A DNA stretch of 64,000 nt, taken from positions 5,198,001 to 5,262,000 of the forward strand of contig NZ_CP061947.1 in NCBI RefSeq assembly GCF_014838715.1. Direction: 5' to 3'. The notes under the pieces were generated by a model. It had not been told where the DNA came from and ran no database searches. It worked only from the letters and a program-made list of their open reading frames with translations. Shown in pieces: positions 52,305 to 62,476 of the stretch (position 1 is its first letter; each line of letters starts with the position of its first letter). Position numbers and translations under genes: made by a program. This stretch comes from Algoriphagus sp. Y33 (lineage in GTDB: Bacteria > Bacteroidota > Bacteroidia > Cytophagales > Cyclobacteriaceae).

Positions 52305-53435
52305 ATGGCCAAGAAAAAAATAGACCAAAACATTAATCAGGATAAGCTGTCAAAAGGAGCTTATTCACTGTTTGATTTCACCAAAAAAGAGAAATCTTTT
52401 TTGATTGTGATCTGTGTCCTGATTTCTATTGCAGGATTATTAACGCCTTACACGTATGCCGCCATGTGGTTTGGGTTTGCACTGGCTGCCTATTCTGCCA
52501 TTGCAAATGACAGTATCCAGACAATCGGGACATTTATTGCCTCTAATCACAACAAGAAATGGTATTGGTTATGGCTATTTATGGGGCTGATATTTGTTGG
52601 GACAGTTACTTACAGCTGGATTACCTATAACGGCGACGTTAGTTATCAACGTCTGAGCGTACCGGGCCTGGACACAGCACCTACGAGTTTTGTCTTCCTT
52701 CAGCTTGCAGCTCCAATTGTGTTGCTCATTATGACTAGGCTGAGGATGCCTGTTTCTACCACATTTCTCTTACTTAATGTTTTCACCTATAAGGCAGGCA
52801 CTATTGTGAGTGTAATGTTTAAAAGTTTTGTGGGTTACATTTTGGCTTTTTCTATTGCAATAGCTGTTTGGTTTGTGCTTGAGCGATTTGTCAAAAACTA
52901 TCTAAAAGGAAAACCGGCTCCCTATTGGATATACTTACAATGGATTACATCAGGAACCCTCTGGGCAGTATGGATCATGCAGGATGCAGCCAATATTGCA
53001 GTATTCCTTCCCAGACAGCTGAGTGTGATGGAATTCTCTGTTTATACAGGTTTTGTATTCATAGGATTAGGATTCCTTTTTTACATGAAAGGGGACAAAA
53101 TTCAGGGAATTGTCAATGAGAAAACCAGTGTAACAGATGTACGTGCAGCGACCATTGTTGATTTTGTCTATGCGATAATTCTGTTTTATTTCAAGATCCA
53201 CAGCAATGTTCCGATGAGCACAACTTGGGTATTCATTGGCTTGCTGGGAGGTAGGGAAATTGCAATTGCTCTCGGAAAGCACGCCAAAGCGGAGAAACGA
53301 AATGCTTGGCTTTTTAGGGCATTTAGATTGGCACGGAAGGACGTTTCCAAAGCATTTATTGGCTTGGTAGTATCTTTGATTCTTGCTTTCATCATTAATG
53401 ACGGTGTGAGAAACGAAATTCTGGACTTTTTCTAG
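52305..53435 (+). CDS. divergent PiT-like phosphate permease homologue
   Basis: A 376-residue protein with about ten membrane helices. YSAIANDSIQTIGTF (~66-80) mimics the GANDVANSFGT repeat of PiT permeases, and MPVSTTFLLLNVF (~149-161) and VPMSTTWVFIGLLGGREIA (~303-321) mimic its two PVSTTH motifs. The central domain differs from standard PiT. Divergent arrangement with an Na/Pi cotransporter strengthens the phosphate or other oxyanion idea, but this is inferred. It is followed after six bases by tadA. Confidence 0.6.
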   Translation: MAKKKIDQNINQDKLSKGAYSLFDFTKKEKSFLIVICVLISIAGLLTPYTYAAMWFGFALAAYSAIANDSIQTIGTFIASNHNKKWYWLWLFMGLIFVGTVTYSWITYNGDVSYQRLSVPGLDTAPTSFVFLQLAAPIVLLIMTRLRMPVSTTFLLLNVFTYKAGTIVSVMFKSFVGYILAFSIAIAVWFVLERFVKNYLKGKPAPYWIYLQWITSGTLWAVWIMQDAANIAVFLPRQLSVMEFSVYTGFVFIGLGFLFYMKGDKIQGIVNEKTSVTDVRAATIVDFVYAIILFYFKIHSNVPMSTTWVFIGLLGGREIAIALGKHAKAEKRNAWLFRAFRLARKDVSKAFIGLVVSLILAFIINDGVRNEILDFF

Positions 53436-53441
53436 GCCATT

Positions 53442-53891
53442 TTGGAAATAGAACTTTACAGTCACGATTACTTCATGAATGAAGCCCTCAAGCAGGCCAA
53501 GCAAGCTTTCGAAGAGGGCGAAATTCCTGTAGGTGCAGTGATTGTGTCTAAAAATAGGATTATTGCCAAAGCGTACAATCAGACAGAGAGACTCAATGAT
53601 GTAACTGCCCATGCCGAGATGCTTGCGATCACTTCCGCGGCTAATTATATGGGGGCAAAGTACCTGAATGATTGCCGATTATACGTGACCTTGGAACCCT
53701 GTGTGATGTGTGGAGGAGCACTTTTTTGGTCACAAATTAGCGAAATTCATTATGGCGCATCTGATCCTAAAAGAGGGTATTTGCAAAGCAATCCGGGGAT
53801 ATTACACCCTAAGACAAAAGTCTTTTCGGGAAGCCTTGGCTTAGAATCAGAAAAGCTTTTATTCGAATTTTTCCAAAAACTGAGAAAATAA
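53442..53891 (+). CDS. tadA: tRNA adenosine deaminase TadA
   Basis: A 149-residue cytidine-deaminase-fold protein. Zinc motif His57-Ala-Glu59 and Pro86-Cys87-x2-Cys90 (PCVMC). EGEIPVGAVIV and the NxxE region RLNDVTAHAE are TadA-like. It deaminates A34 of tRNA-Arg(ACG) to inosine. I use the TTG at 53442 since the residues before the internal ATG (53475), YSHDYFMNEAL, match family N-termini. Confidence 0.88.
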   Translation: MEIELYSHDYFMNEALKQAKQAFEEGEIPVGAVIVSKNRIIAKAYNQTERLNDVTAHAEMLAITSAANYMGAKYLNDCRLYVTLEPCVMCGGALFWSQISEIHYGASDPKRGYLQSNPGILHPKTKVFSGSLGLESEKLLFEFFQKLRK

Positions 53892-53995
53892 AAGGAAATT
53901 GATTTCATAAGAACCTTTTTCAGGTAGTCTTGGTTGCTAAGGCAGATTATTTGTATGACTTTTAATCAATCTTTTAACCTTAAAATTTAAACAAA

Positions 53996-54607
53996 ATGGC
54001 TTTCGAACTTCCATCTTTACCTTACGCCACTACGGCTTTGGAACCGCACATTGATGCAAAAACCATGGAAATCCACCATGGTAAGCACCACAATGGATAT
54101 GTAACTAATCTAAACAATGCGATCGCCGGAACTGACCTGGAGAGCAAATCGTTGGAGGAATTGCTTCAAGTAGCTGGGTCAAATACAGCGGTAAGAAATA
54201 ATGGCGGTGGTCATTATAACCACAGCCTATTCTGGAAAATCATGTCACCGACAGGTGGAGGAGCACCGACTGGCGATTTGTCAAATGCCATCAATGCCAA
54301 GTTTGGCAATTTTGATGCATTCAAAGAAGTATTTAATAAAGCAGCAGCTACCAGGTTCGGTTCTGGCTGGGCATGGTTGATTTTGACTGCTGCTGGTACA
54401 CTCGAGGTAGTATCCACCGCAAATCAGGACAATCCTCTTATGGATGTGGCTGAGATCAAAGGAACTCCAATCATCGGATTGGATGTATGGGAACATGCTT
54501 ATTACCTGAATTATCAGAATTTGCGCCCGAGTTACATTGCAGCATTTTGGAATGTGATCAATTGGGATCAGGCAAATACAAACTATAGTGAAGCTTTGAA
54601 AAAATAA
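53996..54607 (+). CDS. sodA: superoxide dismutase, Mn type
   Basis: A 203-residue Fe/Mn SOD. Metal ligands His27, His76, Asp163 and His167 (LDVWEHAYY) are present. The active-site glutamine is in the C-terminal domain (Gln144 in ANQDNP) while the N-terminal position is Gly (GGHYNHS), the pattern of Mn-dependent enzymes; cambialistic use of Fe cannot be excluded. No signal peptide, so cytosolic. Confidence 0.93.
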   Translation: MAFELPSLPYATTALEPHIDAKTMEIHHGKHHNGYVTNLNNAIAGTDLESKSLEELLQVAGSNTAVRNNGGGHYNHSLFWKIMSPTGGGAPTGDLSNAINAKFGNFDAFKEVFNKAAATRFGSGWAWLILTAAGTLEVVSTANQDNPLMDVAEIKGTPIIGLDVWEHAYYLNYQNLRPSYIAAFWNVINWDQANTNYSEALKK

Positions 54608-54629
54608 GCGTTGCAAGAATATTGATTAG

Positions 54630-54660
54630 ATCCCCGAGCAGTGTGTTCGGGGATTTTTTT
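54630..54660 (+). terminator. intrinsic terminator after sodA
   Basis: ATCCCCGA (54630-54637), nine-base loop, TCGGGGAT (54647-54654), then seven T. Confidence 0.85.
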
Positions 54661-54814
54661 ATGTCCAAAGCTGAAATTTGACTGTACGATTTCGATACAC
54701 TCTTTTTTTATTGGTTTCTCGAAAGTAGCTTTTGGAGCTAATTTGGAACGATTTCCAGCCTTGGCATTTGTTTTTCAATAGGTGGCACAGAACGACACAC
54801 AAAGGACTATTGAA

Positions 54815-57247
54815 ATGAAAACTACCTACTTGCTTTTTTTAACATTTTTGACCTATCTATTGGGAGTAAGCACGCTTGCAGCCAAAGATGTCAGTCGAAT
54901 TTTCGGTAAAATCACCGATCAAAATGAACAACCGGTGCCTTATGCAAATGTGGCATTGATTGACACCAACAGCGGAAATCTTGTGGATGGGGCTGTCTCT
55001 GATGAAAATGGAAATTTTCTGATAGAATCAACGAAGACAGCCAAGGTAAAACTTGTGATTTCATCAATTGGTTTTTCTCAGTTTGAATCCGAAGCTTTTC
55101 AACTTGCATCTGGTTTGATTAAAGATTTTGGGGCAATATCAATTGAAGATGAAATGACAGGATTGGATGAGGTCACAGTGAAATCATCTCGTCCGGAGAT
55201 CATCATTGAGCCTGATAAAACGACCATCAACGTAGAAGGTACCGTAATGGCTGAAGGGTCAAGTGCTTTGGACGTGATCGGTAGGTCTCCGGGAATCTAT
55301 GTGGATCAGGATGGGATCATCAATCTGAATGGACGGACAGGTGCCACAGTCATGATCAATGATCGGTTGACTTACATGAGTGCCACAGATCTGGCAAACT
55401 TCCTTCGCGCTATGCCAGCAGAAAATATCAAGAGTATAGAGGTGATCAATAATCCTTCTGCACGATTTGATGCGGAAGGGTCTGCCGGGGTAATTAATAT
55501 CAAGTTGAAGAAAAATACGGTAGATGGGATGTTTGGGAACATTCAGGTGGGATCCTTGTACAATGGTCAATGGCTACCGACTTCAGGAGTTTCATTGAAT
55601 GTGAAAAAAGGAAAGTGGAGTACCAATGCCAATTTGAATTATAACCACTGGGGAAATTTCAATGACTTGGAGATAAACCGAAATTTCACTTTACCTGAGG
55701 GAGTATCGAATTTCTTCCAAGATTCGAGAATAACGACTAGAAACAAGAACTTGTTCTTTAACGGTGCGACGAATTACGAAATCAATGAAAATCAAAATCT
55801 TGCGCTGAATGTGCAGATTTCCGGTTCAAACGACAGCAATAAAAGCAATTCTATGACTACTATCAATACTCCGGGAGTCGCAGATGTCAGCTATTTGGAC
55901 TCGAGAAATAATTCGGATGGGAATGGTGATAGGATTTTTGCCAACCTTCATTACGATGCAAAACTTGATACCTTAGGTACTAAGGTCAGTGCTGATGTGG
56001 ATTTTACCAAGATGAATTCAGATAGTGAGTCCATGCTTACCAATATGCAGTGGACTGGTGAAGAGATGAACAATACCTTTGATTATAATATCTTGACGCT
56101 TAATGATATGTATTACACTATTTTTACGGCTAAAACTGATTTTGTAAAACCCGTGGGTAAAGGCAACACTATTGAAGCCGGGCTAAAAGGAAGCTGGGTA
56201 AAATCCGACAACAACCTTTATCTGAGCAGGTCTGAAGAGGATGGGCCTTTTGTGCCGGATCCGAGCAGCAACAGTTTTATCTATAATGAAAACGTACTGG
56301 CTGCATATATGTCATACAAGGGGAAATTCTCAGAGAAGCTAAGCTATCAGGTAGGTTTGAGAGGTGAGCACTCTGATATAAAGGGAAATTCTGTTACCCT
56401 GAACCAAGTGAACAAGCAGAGTTATTTCAATTTGTTTCCAAGTGCTTTCCTGCAACATAAAATCAGTGACAACTATCAGATTGTCTATAATGTAAACCGC
56501 AGAATCACAAGACCAAATTATAGACTATTGAATCCTTTTGTGTATTACATTGATCCACTTACTACAGAGAGGGGAAATCCAGGCCTAAAGCCTCAGTATT
56601 CAAACAACTTCGAAATGAACCATGTAGTGAAAGGAGTATATCAATTCACAATGGGCTATAGCGAGACTGAAGATGCATTTATGCAGGTATTTCTACAGAA
56701 TGAGGAGGAACGTACAACTACTACTTTCACGGATAACTTTGATAAAACCCGTAATGCAAATTTCAGAGCGATTATTCCTGTGGATATCAAAGAGTGGTGG
56801 GCTACTTCCAATATGGTACAGGTGAACTATAACAGAAATAAATCCCAGATCGGCGATGATTTTCTTGACAACTCAAACACCTCCTTTATGGTGCGTTCTC
56901 AACATAATCTAACCTTGCCGTTGGGTTTTAAAGCGGAAGTGATGGGGATTTACCTTGGACCGCAGATTTGGGGACAAGGAGAGATCAAAGGATTTGGTTG
57001 GGTGGATGCAGGAGTTACCAAATCGATTATGAAGGATAAAATCACCTTATCGGTAAATGGCACTGATATATTCCGTACCCAGGTCATCAAAGCAAATATT
57101 GACTTTGCCGATATTGATACAAGTTTCCGCCAGTATCGCAGCAATCAGGGCGTTAGATTTACCCTGAAGTATAATTTCTCCAAAGGAGAAAGCTTCCGTG
57201 TGAAAAGTAGCTCTGGAAGTTCAGAAGAACGAAATAGATTGGATTAA
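54815..57247 (+). CDS. outer-membrane beta-barrel receptor (TonB-plug type)
   Basis: An 810-residue outer-membrane protein. Signal peptide (~1-22, ends STLAA), carboxypeptidase-regulatory-like domain (~30-110, ITDQNEQPVPYANVALI), a plug-like region (~115-225, SALDVIGRSPGIYVDQDGII) and a barrel (~240-800) of the OMP_b-brl_3 type. The short plug VMINDRLTYMSATDLANFLRAM is typical of this SusC-unlike group. No SusD partner is next to it, so the cargo is unknown. ATG 54815 begins the signal peptide. Confidence 0.85.
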   Translation: MKTTYLLFLTFLTYLLGVSTLAAKDVSRIFGKITDQNEQPVPYANVALIDTNSGNLVDGAVSDENGNFLIESTKTAKVKLVISSIGFSQFESEAFQLASGLIKDFGAISIEDEMTGLDEVTVKSSRPEIIIEPDKTTINVEGTVMAEGSSALDVIGRSPGIYVDQDGIINLNGRTGATVMINDRLTYMSATDLANFLRAMPAENIKSIEVINNPSARFDAEGSAGVINIKLKKNTVDGMFGNIQVGSLYNGQWLPTSGVSLNVKKGKWSTNANLNYNHWGNFNDLEINRNFTLPEGVSNFFQDSRITTRNKNLFFNGATNYEINENQNLALNVQISGSNDSNKSNSMTTINTPGVADVSYLDSRNNSDGNGDRIFANLHYDAKLDTLGTKVSADVDFTKMNSDSESMLTNMQWTGEEMNNTFDYNILTLNDMYYTIFTAKTDFVKPVGKGNTIEAGLKGSWVKSDNNLYLSRSEEDGPFVPDPSSNSFIYNENVLAAYMSYKGKFSEKLSYQVGLRGEHSDIKGNSVTLNQVNKQSYFNLFPSAFLQHKISDNYQIVYNVNRRITRPNYRLLNPFVYYIDPLTTERGNPGLKPQYSNNFEMNHVVKGVYQFTMGYSETEDAFMQVFLQNEEERTTTTFTDNFDKTRNANFRAIIPVDIKEWWATSNMVQVNYNRNKSQIGDDFLDNSNTSFMVRSQHNLTLPLGFKAEVMGIYLGPQIWGQGEIKGFGWVDAGVTKSIMKDKITLSVNGTDIFRTQVIKANIDFADIDTSFRQYRSNQGVRFTLKYNFSKGESFRVKSSSGSSEERNRLD

Positions 57248-57251
57248 TATG

Positions 57252-57289
57252 TTAAAAAAGCTTTTCTCACATGGGAAAAGCTTTTTTAA
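57252..57289 (+). terminator. intrinsic terminator
   Basis: TTAAAAAAGCTTTTC (57252-57266) pairs perfectly with GAAAAGCTTTTTTAA (57275-57289); loop of eight. It follows the outer-membrane receptor gene. Confidence 0.8.
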
Positions 57290-57324
57290 TTTAGAGGATA
57301 AGCTTAACTTATAGCTATGGAAAA

Positions 57325-58637
57325 ATGAATATTCTTACCCTTGTTTTTGTGCTTAGTTGCCGGGTTTAATAGAGTGGTTTCTGCACAGGATTTTTCAAAG
57401 CTCGACGAACACTTAGATTCTGTAACTGTTCATGACAAATTCATGGGTAATCTATTAATCGCTAAGAATGGAGAAGTAATTTATGAGCCATCAATTGGAT
57501 TCCAAGATATCGATTCAGGTGAAAGATTGACCAGTCCTTCAAGGCTTCGTGTAGGTTCTATCACCAAGATGTTCACCACAGCGTTAGTGCTCAAAAATGT
57601 GGAGGAGGGTAAATTAAGCCTTGATCAACCTCTTTCTGACTTTTTCCCACAAGTAAAAAATGCCGAGAAAATCACAATGAGCAATTTGCTTCAGCATCGC
57701 AGTGGAATTCACAATTTCACCAATGATGAAGTCTATATGGCTTACTATCAAAGCACTCAAAATGAGGAGTCTATGGTAGAGAAAATTGTGGCTGCGGGTT
57801 CTGATTTTGAATCTGATAGCAAAGGTGAATATTCCAATTCCAATTTTGTGCTTCTGACTTATATTTTGGAGAAACTGAATCAGTCATCCTATGCAGAGCT
57901 GATCAAAGAAAACATCTCTTCACCCCTAAAGCGGAATAGTACTTATGTAGGAAAAAGTCCTTTAAAGGAAGAGGCTAAATCCTATCAATTTGTTGAGGGT
58001 AAATGGGTCATTGAACCTTTCACAGATATGTCTGTTCTGGCCGGAGCAGGTGCGATACTATCCACCAGTGAAGACTTGTTAAGATTCATTGAAGGTCTTT
58101 TTGCAGGCAAAATTATTTCGCAGGAAAGCCTCGAACTGATGAAAGAGATCAAAGACGGGTACGGAAGAGGAATGTTTCAATACCCCTACGCAGAGAAGAT
58201 ATTTTATGGCCATACAGGAGGAATCGATGGGTTTCGTTCTCTGATAGGCTATTTCCCTAATGAAAAGCTGACGATTGTTACTCTTTCAAATGGACTAAAT
58301 TTTAATAGTAACGATATCACCATAGCTATGCTGCATAGCTATTTTGGCAATGAAGTGAGTATTCCAAACTTTACAATCGTGGAGCTAAGTGAGGAGGAGA
58401 TAGATCAATATGTAGGTGAGTATTCTTCCGAACAGATTCTACTTGTGTTTATTTTTGAAAGGCAGGGAGAAGTACTCGTTGCGAAGCCTTCTGGACAGCA
58501 GGATACTCGATTTGGAAGCGAAAGGGAATCATACCTTTGAGTTTTCTATGGCAGGCGCTATTTTCGAATTTGATCCGGCAAAAAGAGAAATGACCCTCAA
58601 GCAAGGTGGTGCTAGCATCACCTTCAAAAGAAAATAA
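57325..58637 (+). pseudogene. class C beta-lactamase-like serine hydrolase, two frameshifts
   Basis: The body frame (57341-58540) contains a serine hydrolase domain: SITKMFTT (SxxK), YSNSNF (YxN) and HTGGIDG (HTG). The only sensible ATG (57325, MNILTL) is in another frame; dropping one C of the CCC at 57338-57340 joins it to ...FLCLVAGFNRVVSA as a signal peptide. Near 58500 the frame breaks again: after KPSGQQ the continuation LDLEAKGNHTFEF to KRK is in the +1 frame, ending 58637. Removing one G near 58500 restores it. Two indels in short homopolymers suggest true decay or sequencing error. Confidence 0.75.
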
Positions 58638-58640
58638 TCA

Positions 58641-58671
58641 AAAATAGCCAGGAGTATCTCCTGGCTATTTT
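58641..58671. terminator. bidirectional terminator
   Basis: AAAATAGCCAGGAG (58641-58654), loop TAT, exact complement (58658-58671) with flanking A and T runs. It lies between the frameshifted hydrolase and the convergent beta-propeller lipoprotein gene. Confidence 0.88.
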
Positions 58672-58694
58672 TCTATTATGAAAGTTTTAAACTT

Positions 58695-59855
58695 CTATTC
58701 TATTTCTATTTTATAAATCGTGTAGAAATCTTCTTCCACATCTGGATTTTCTTTCCCTAAAAACCACAGAGAACCTTCCCGACTCACGAAGAGATCACTC
58801 AATTTGCCGGGAATTTCAGAATCAGTTAGGAGCTTTCCTCCGAGATCAAGAATCTGATAGCGAGCTTTATATTTTTCTTTCATGCGGGAATAAAATTCCT
58901 CCCATTCTTCTTGCGACATATTTTCACTCGAGCGTGTAGCATCTTCTTCGCTATACCCAGTTTCATAAGTAATTACCAACTTGTCTCCGACTTTTATCAA
59001 TTTCTGAATAATACCAAATGATGGATTGTAGCTAATCGCCCGTGGATCCGCTTTTTTGGGATCCTCTCCTTGATTTAATCTATAGTTTGTCAGTTCTAGA
59101 GGAATTCTTTGAAGGCGGGTATAGGGTGAATCTAACTCATGGATATTAAGAAATGGATCTATCCCGCTGATGACGTAGAGCTGGTCATTTACTACATCAA
59201 AGGTTGTGGAAATAGTTGTCGGTTCATGGGACATGTTGTTTTGGAAGATGCTCTCCGGATCTAGATTTAAAAACTGCTCAAATTCCCCTGTTTTGGGATC
59301 GGCCCATACTAGCTGTAAAAAAGTGTCATAAAATTCCGGTTGTGTTTTGTTGTATTCCCCCCGGGCAATCAGTCCAGCCAAAAGAGTTTTGTCCTTGACA
59401 AAGTGAATCTCCCGCTTGGCATCTGCTCTTCCACTAAAGGGCTTGATATCATCTTTGGAGACTTTGGTACTACTTAGCAGGTTGCCATCGAGATCGTATT
59501 CAAAGATGCCAGAGCTGGAAACCACTTGAATATTTTTTGAAGAGTTAAATCTTCCTGCGGCCATAGGATAAAATCCAAAACCGTCTGGAGCATCCCTGTC
59601 TTTGCTGAATTCGCCTTTTATATTTCCACCAAAATCGCTACTGACAAACTTCATATTCTGAGGATCAAAGAGCAGGATCAATTCATGCTCCGGACTGACA
59701 TCCATTAGAACTAGCTTGCCGATATAATTTACCTGAATTGAATCAGTGATTTTAATCTTAAAATCTGTCTTCTCAGTTTGGGTAGAAGTGTGGGAGGGTT
59801 CGCATGCAAAGAAAGAAAGTGCGAAAAGGATCAAAATCACGGAAAAAAGCTTCAT
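58695..59855 (-). CDS. beta-propeller-like lipoprotein (DUF4221-like)
   Basis: A 386-residue lipoprotein; ATG 59855 gives a signal with lipobox LSFFAC (Cys ~18). The rest is a regular series of beta blades of the FDPQNMKFVSSDFGGNIKGEF type, as in 6-bladed propellers and DUF4221 proteins of Cytophagales. Likely surface or periplasmic; partner unknown. Single gene. Confidence 0.7.
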   Translation of the reverse strand: MKLFSVILILFALSFFACEPSHTSTQTEKTDFKIKITDSIQVNYIGKLVLMDVSPEHELILLFDPQNMKFVSSDFGGNIKGEFSKDRDAPDGFGFYPMAAGRFNSSKNIQVVSSSGIFEYDLDGNLLSSTKVSKDDIKPFSGRADAKREIHFVKDKTLLAGLIARGEYNKTQPEFYDTFLQLVWADPKTGEFEQFLNLDPESIFQNNMSHEPTTISTTFDVVNDQLYVISGIDPFLNIHELDSPYTRLQRIPLELTNYRLNQGEDPKKADPRAISYNPSFGIIQKLIKVGDKLVITYETGYSEEDATRSSENMSQEEWEEFYSRMKEKYKARYQILDLGGKLLTDSEIPGKLSDLFVSREGSLWFLGKENPDVEEDFYTIYKIEIE

Positions 59856-59962
59856 CGAATCGGAGTCTAGTTTCAACTAATCTATGCATTAGTTGCCTAA
59901 TATCCGAATGCCTTACGAAAATTTCGCAGGGTTTGTTTTATGAGCTGTTTAACCGTCGGATT

Positions 59963-60427
59963 TTATTGGAAATGATATAAGAATATCAAAACACCGGTAA
60001 AGGCCGGTTTCTTTTGGTCCTTGATTTCAAGCTTTACTTCTACCTCTGCTTTGACAGTTCCTCTGAGGTTTGCTACATTTTTTAGGTTTGCAACTAAGCG
60101 CACTTCACTATCTACCAGTACAGGATTGGCAAATCTCAGCGATTCAATCCCGTAATTGATCATCATTTTCAGATTTCTCACATCCACGATCTGCTCCCAC
60201 AGATGCGGCACAATACTCAGTGTGAGGTAACCATGCGCAATGGTGTTTCCAAATGCTCCCTCCGCCTTTGCCCGCTCCGGATCTGTGTGAATCCATTGAT
60301 GGTCGTGGGTGGCTTTTGCGAAAATATTAATCTGTTCCTGAGTGATGTGGAAATATTCAGACATGCCAAGGCTCTGTCCGTTGTGCTGCTCAAACTCTTC
60401 AAAACTACCAATGATTACAGGAGGCAT
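59963..60427 (-). CDS. MaoC-family enoyl-CoA hydratase-like protein
   Basis: A 154-residue single hot-dog domain. R-hydratase-type catalytic pair Asp42 and His47 in HDHQWIHTDPERA, and GNTIAHGYLTLS (~60-71) forms the substrate tunnel. Probable R-specific enoyl-CoA hydratase. Not near the fad operon, so the pathway is unknown. Confidence 0.85.
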   Translation of the reverse strand: MPPVIIGSFEEFEQHNGQSLGMSEYFHITQEQINIFAKATHDHQWIHTDPERAKAEGAFGNTIAHGYLTLSIVPHLWEQIVDVRNLKMMINYGIESLRFANPVLVDSEVRLVANLKNVANLRGTVKAEVEVKLEIKDQKKPAFTGVLIFLYHFQ

Positions 60428-60613
60428 GGGCTATTTTATTTTGTAAAAAGCCAAATTAGGGAAGTTTTGGCGGAAATTACAAGTGCAGTTGCCAAGGAAG
60501 GAGCCTGATAATTTCAACAGGTTTTTAGTATTTTCATGATTAATTTTTTTTTAAAGAGCAGTTAGTTTTAGAAAAAAAACACCTACTTTGTGGCATTTAT
60601 TCTTGATTTCTAT

Positions 60614-62476
60614 ATGCTTACATTGTTTGCAGCTTCCCTCTTGTTCGTTGGAGTCCAACTTCCACTTGACTCCATTTTTAAGAAAGATCCGGTACCTATT
60701 TATTCTCTTCTTTTAGAAAGTCAGCGAATAGAAATTTCTGAGTCATATGAAGTATTCCATACAATCGAGCGCAAATTTACCATCCTTTCCCCTGAGGGAT
60801 TAGCACATGCACATACATCTGTTTTCTACGACAAGCTGAATGAAATCAAAACTGTAGAAATAGAGGTAACTGATCCTGTCAGTGGCAAAACTCTCCAGAA
60901 AGCAAAGACAAGAGATATGACTGATGCGGCTATATATTCCAGCAGTAGCATCTTTGATGACAATAGACATAAGTATTTTGAAGTTAAAAGCAGCAAATTT
61001 CCCGTTCAAGTCAATGTCAAGATTGAAACGAAATCTTCAAGTAACTTCCAGTTGAGCGACTGGGTACCAGTGCACCGTTATAATCAAAAAGTATCGAAGT
61101 CCACACTCACGGTAATTTATCCGGAGCAGATTGGCTTACGCTACAAAGCCTTGAATTTGCTGGGAGAGAAATCTGAAAAGACCATTGAAAACAAAGTTGA
61201 AGTCACCTGGGTAGAAACTGATCTGCCAGTCCAGACACCTGACTTAGAAAAGGAAGATGACCACAAATTATTATTGGCTCCTGTAAATTTTGCTATGGGG
61301 GATTATGTGGGTAGGATGGAAGATTGGTCGGGGCTTGCTGCATGGCAGTACAAACTTAATGAGGGGAGAAGAAATCTTCCCGCGGATTTTGAAGCAAAAA
61401 TTAAGGAGATGGTGAGTGATGCAGGTAGTGACTATGAGAAGATTCAAATCCTGTACGAATATCTGCAGAAGAATTACCGATATGTTAGCATTCAGTTGGG
61501 AATTGGCGGATGGCAATCCATGTCGGCAATGGATGTGGTGAAATATGCTTACGGAGATTGTAAGGGATTGACAAATCTGATGCAGTCTATGCTGAAGTCC
61601 GTGGGAGTCGACTCCAATTACACACTAGTCTATGCGGGTAAGGATGCAGATGATATCGAAACGGACCTTCCTTCCAATCAATTCAATCATGTGATCCTGC
61701 AGGTGCCCATGAAGGATGGTAAAAGTCCGGTTTGGCTCGAGTGCACGTCCAATTCCCTTCCAGCAGGTTTTCTCGGAGACTTCACGAAGAATAGGCACGT
61801 GCTGGTTATCGATGGCCAAGGAGGATATCTGACCAAAACCCCATCTTATGGTTCGTTTGATTGGAATGTAATCCATAGTAAAAATGAGGTTAAAATAGAC
61901 GAGTCGGGAAATGCCACTATTGCGACAAGAATCAAAGTTGATGGCAATTTTGCCGAAAGGATGTTGATGGTTAAGCAATACCTTGACACCAGGCAACAAC
62001 GCGATTATTTCAACCGAAATTCTCCGGTGGCAGGATTGATTATCAACCAATACGAGATGAATGTAGACCGTAAAGACTCGCTTTTATTAGCGGATCTTAG
62101 CTATGACGGGTTTATTCAGAAATTTGTACAACATACTGCTAAGCGAATGATTCTAAAGCCCTTCCTTGGAAAGGTGACAGATGAAATGCTAGTCAATAAC
62201 TCTCTCAGTCAGATTGATGAATATGTCATCGAACTTCCTGAGGTGATGGATGCAGAGAATTTATCAGAAATTACTATGCTAGAGGAAGAAGGGATTAAGG
62301 TGTCTTTGAAAACATCCTTGGAAGGTAGAAATCTTAGCGTGAATAGAGAGATCAATCTTTCAATCAGTGAGGATATCACTGATGAAGATAAAACCCAGTT
62401 ACTAAAACGGATTAATGCTATAGGCTCTTCCAGCTTCTATTTTATCAAAGACACATCAGCACTTAGACATGATTAA
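60614..62476 (+). CDS. DUF3857 transglutaminase-like protein
   Basis: A 620-residue exported protein: signal (~1-18), DUF3857 beta domain (~30-230), transglutaminase-like core (~255-400) with Cys316 in GDCKGL and His359 in FNHVIL, then a DUF3858-type C-terminal domain. Members are periplasmic; function unproven. ATG 60614 chosen over the GTG at 60590. Eight-base overlap with the next, related gene. Confidence 0.83.
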   Translation: MLTLFAASLLFVGVQLPLDSIFKKDPVPIYSLLLESQRIEISESYEVFHTIERKFTILSPEGLAHAHTSVFYDKLNEIKTVEIEVTDPVSGKTLQKAKTRDMTDAAIYSSSSIFDDNRHKYFEVKSSKFPVQVNVKIETKSSSNFQLSDWVPVHRYNQKVSKSTLTVIYPEQIGLRYKALNLLGEKSEKTIENKVEVTWVETDLPVQTPDLEKEDDHKLLLAPVNFAMGDYVGRMEDWSGLAAWQYKLNEGRRNLPADFEAKIKEMVSDAGSDYEKIQILYEYLQKNYRYVSIQLGIGGWQSMSAMDVVKYAYGDCKGLTNLMQSMLKSVGVDSNYTLVYAGKDADDIETDLPSNQFNHVILQVPMKDGKSPVWLECTSNSLPAGFLGDFTKNRHVLVIDGQGGYLTKTPSYGSFDWNVIHSKNEVKIDESGNATIATRIKVDGNFAERMLMVKQYLDTRQQRDYFNRNSPVAGLIINQYEMNVDRKDSLLLADLSYDGFIQKFVQHTAKRMILKPFLGKVTDEMLVNNSLSQIDEYVIELPEVMDAENLSEITMLEEEGIKVSLKTSLEGRNLSVNREINLSISEDITDEDKTQLLKRINAIGSSSFYFIKDTSALRHD

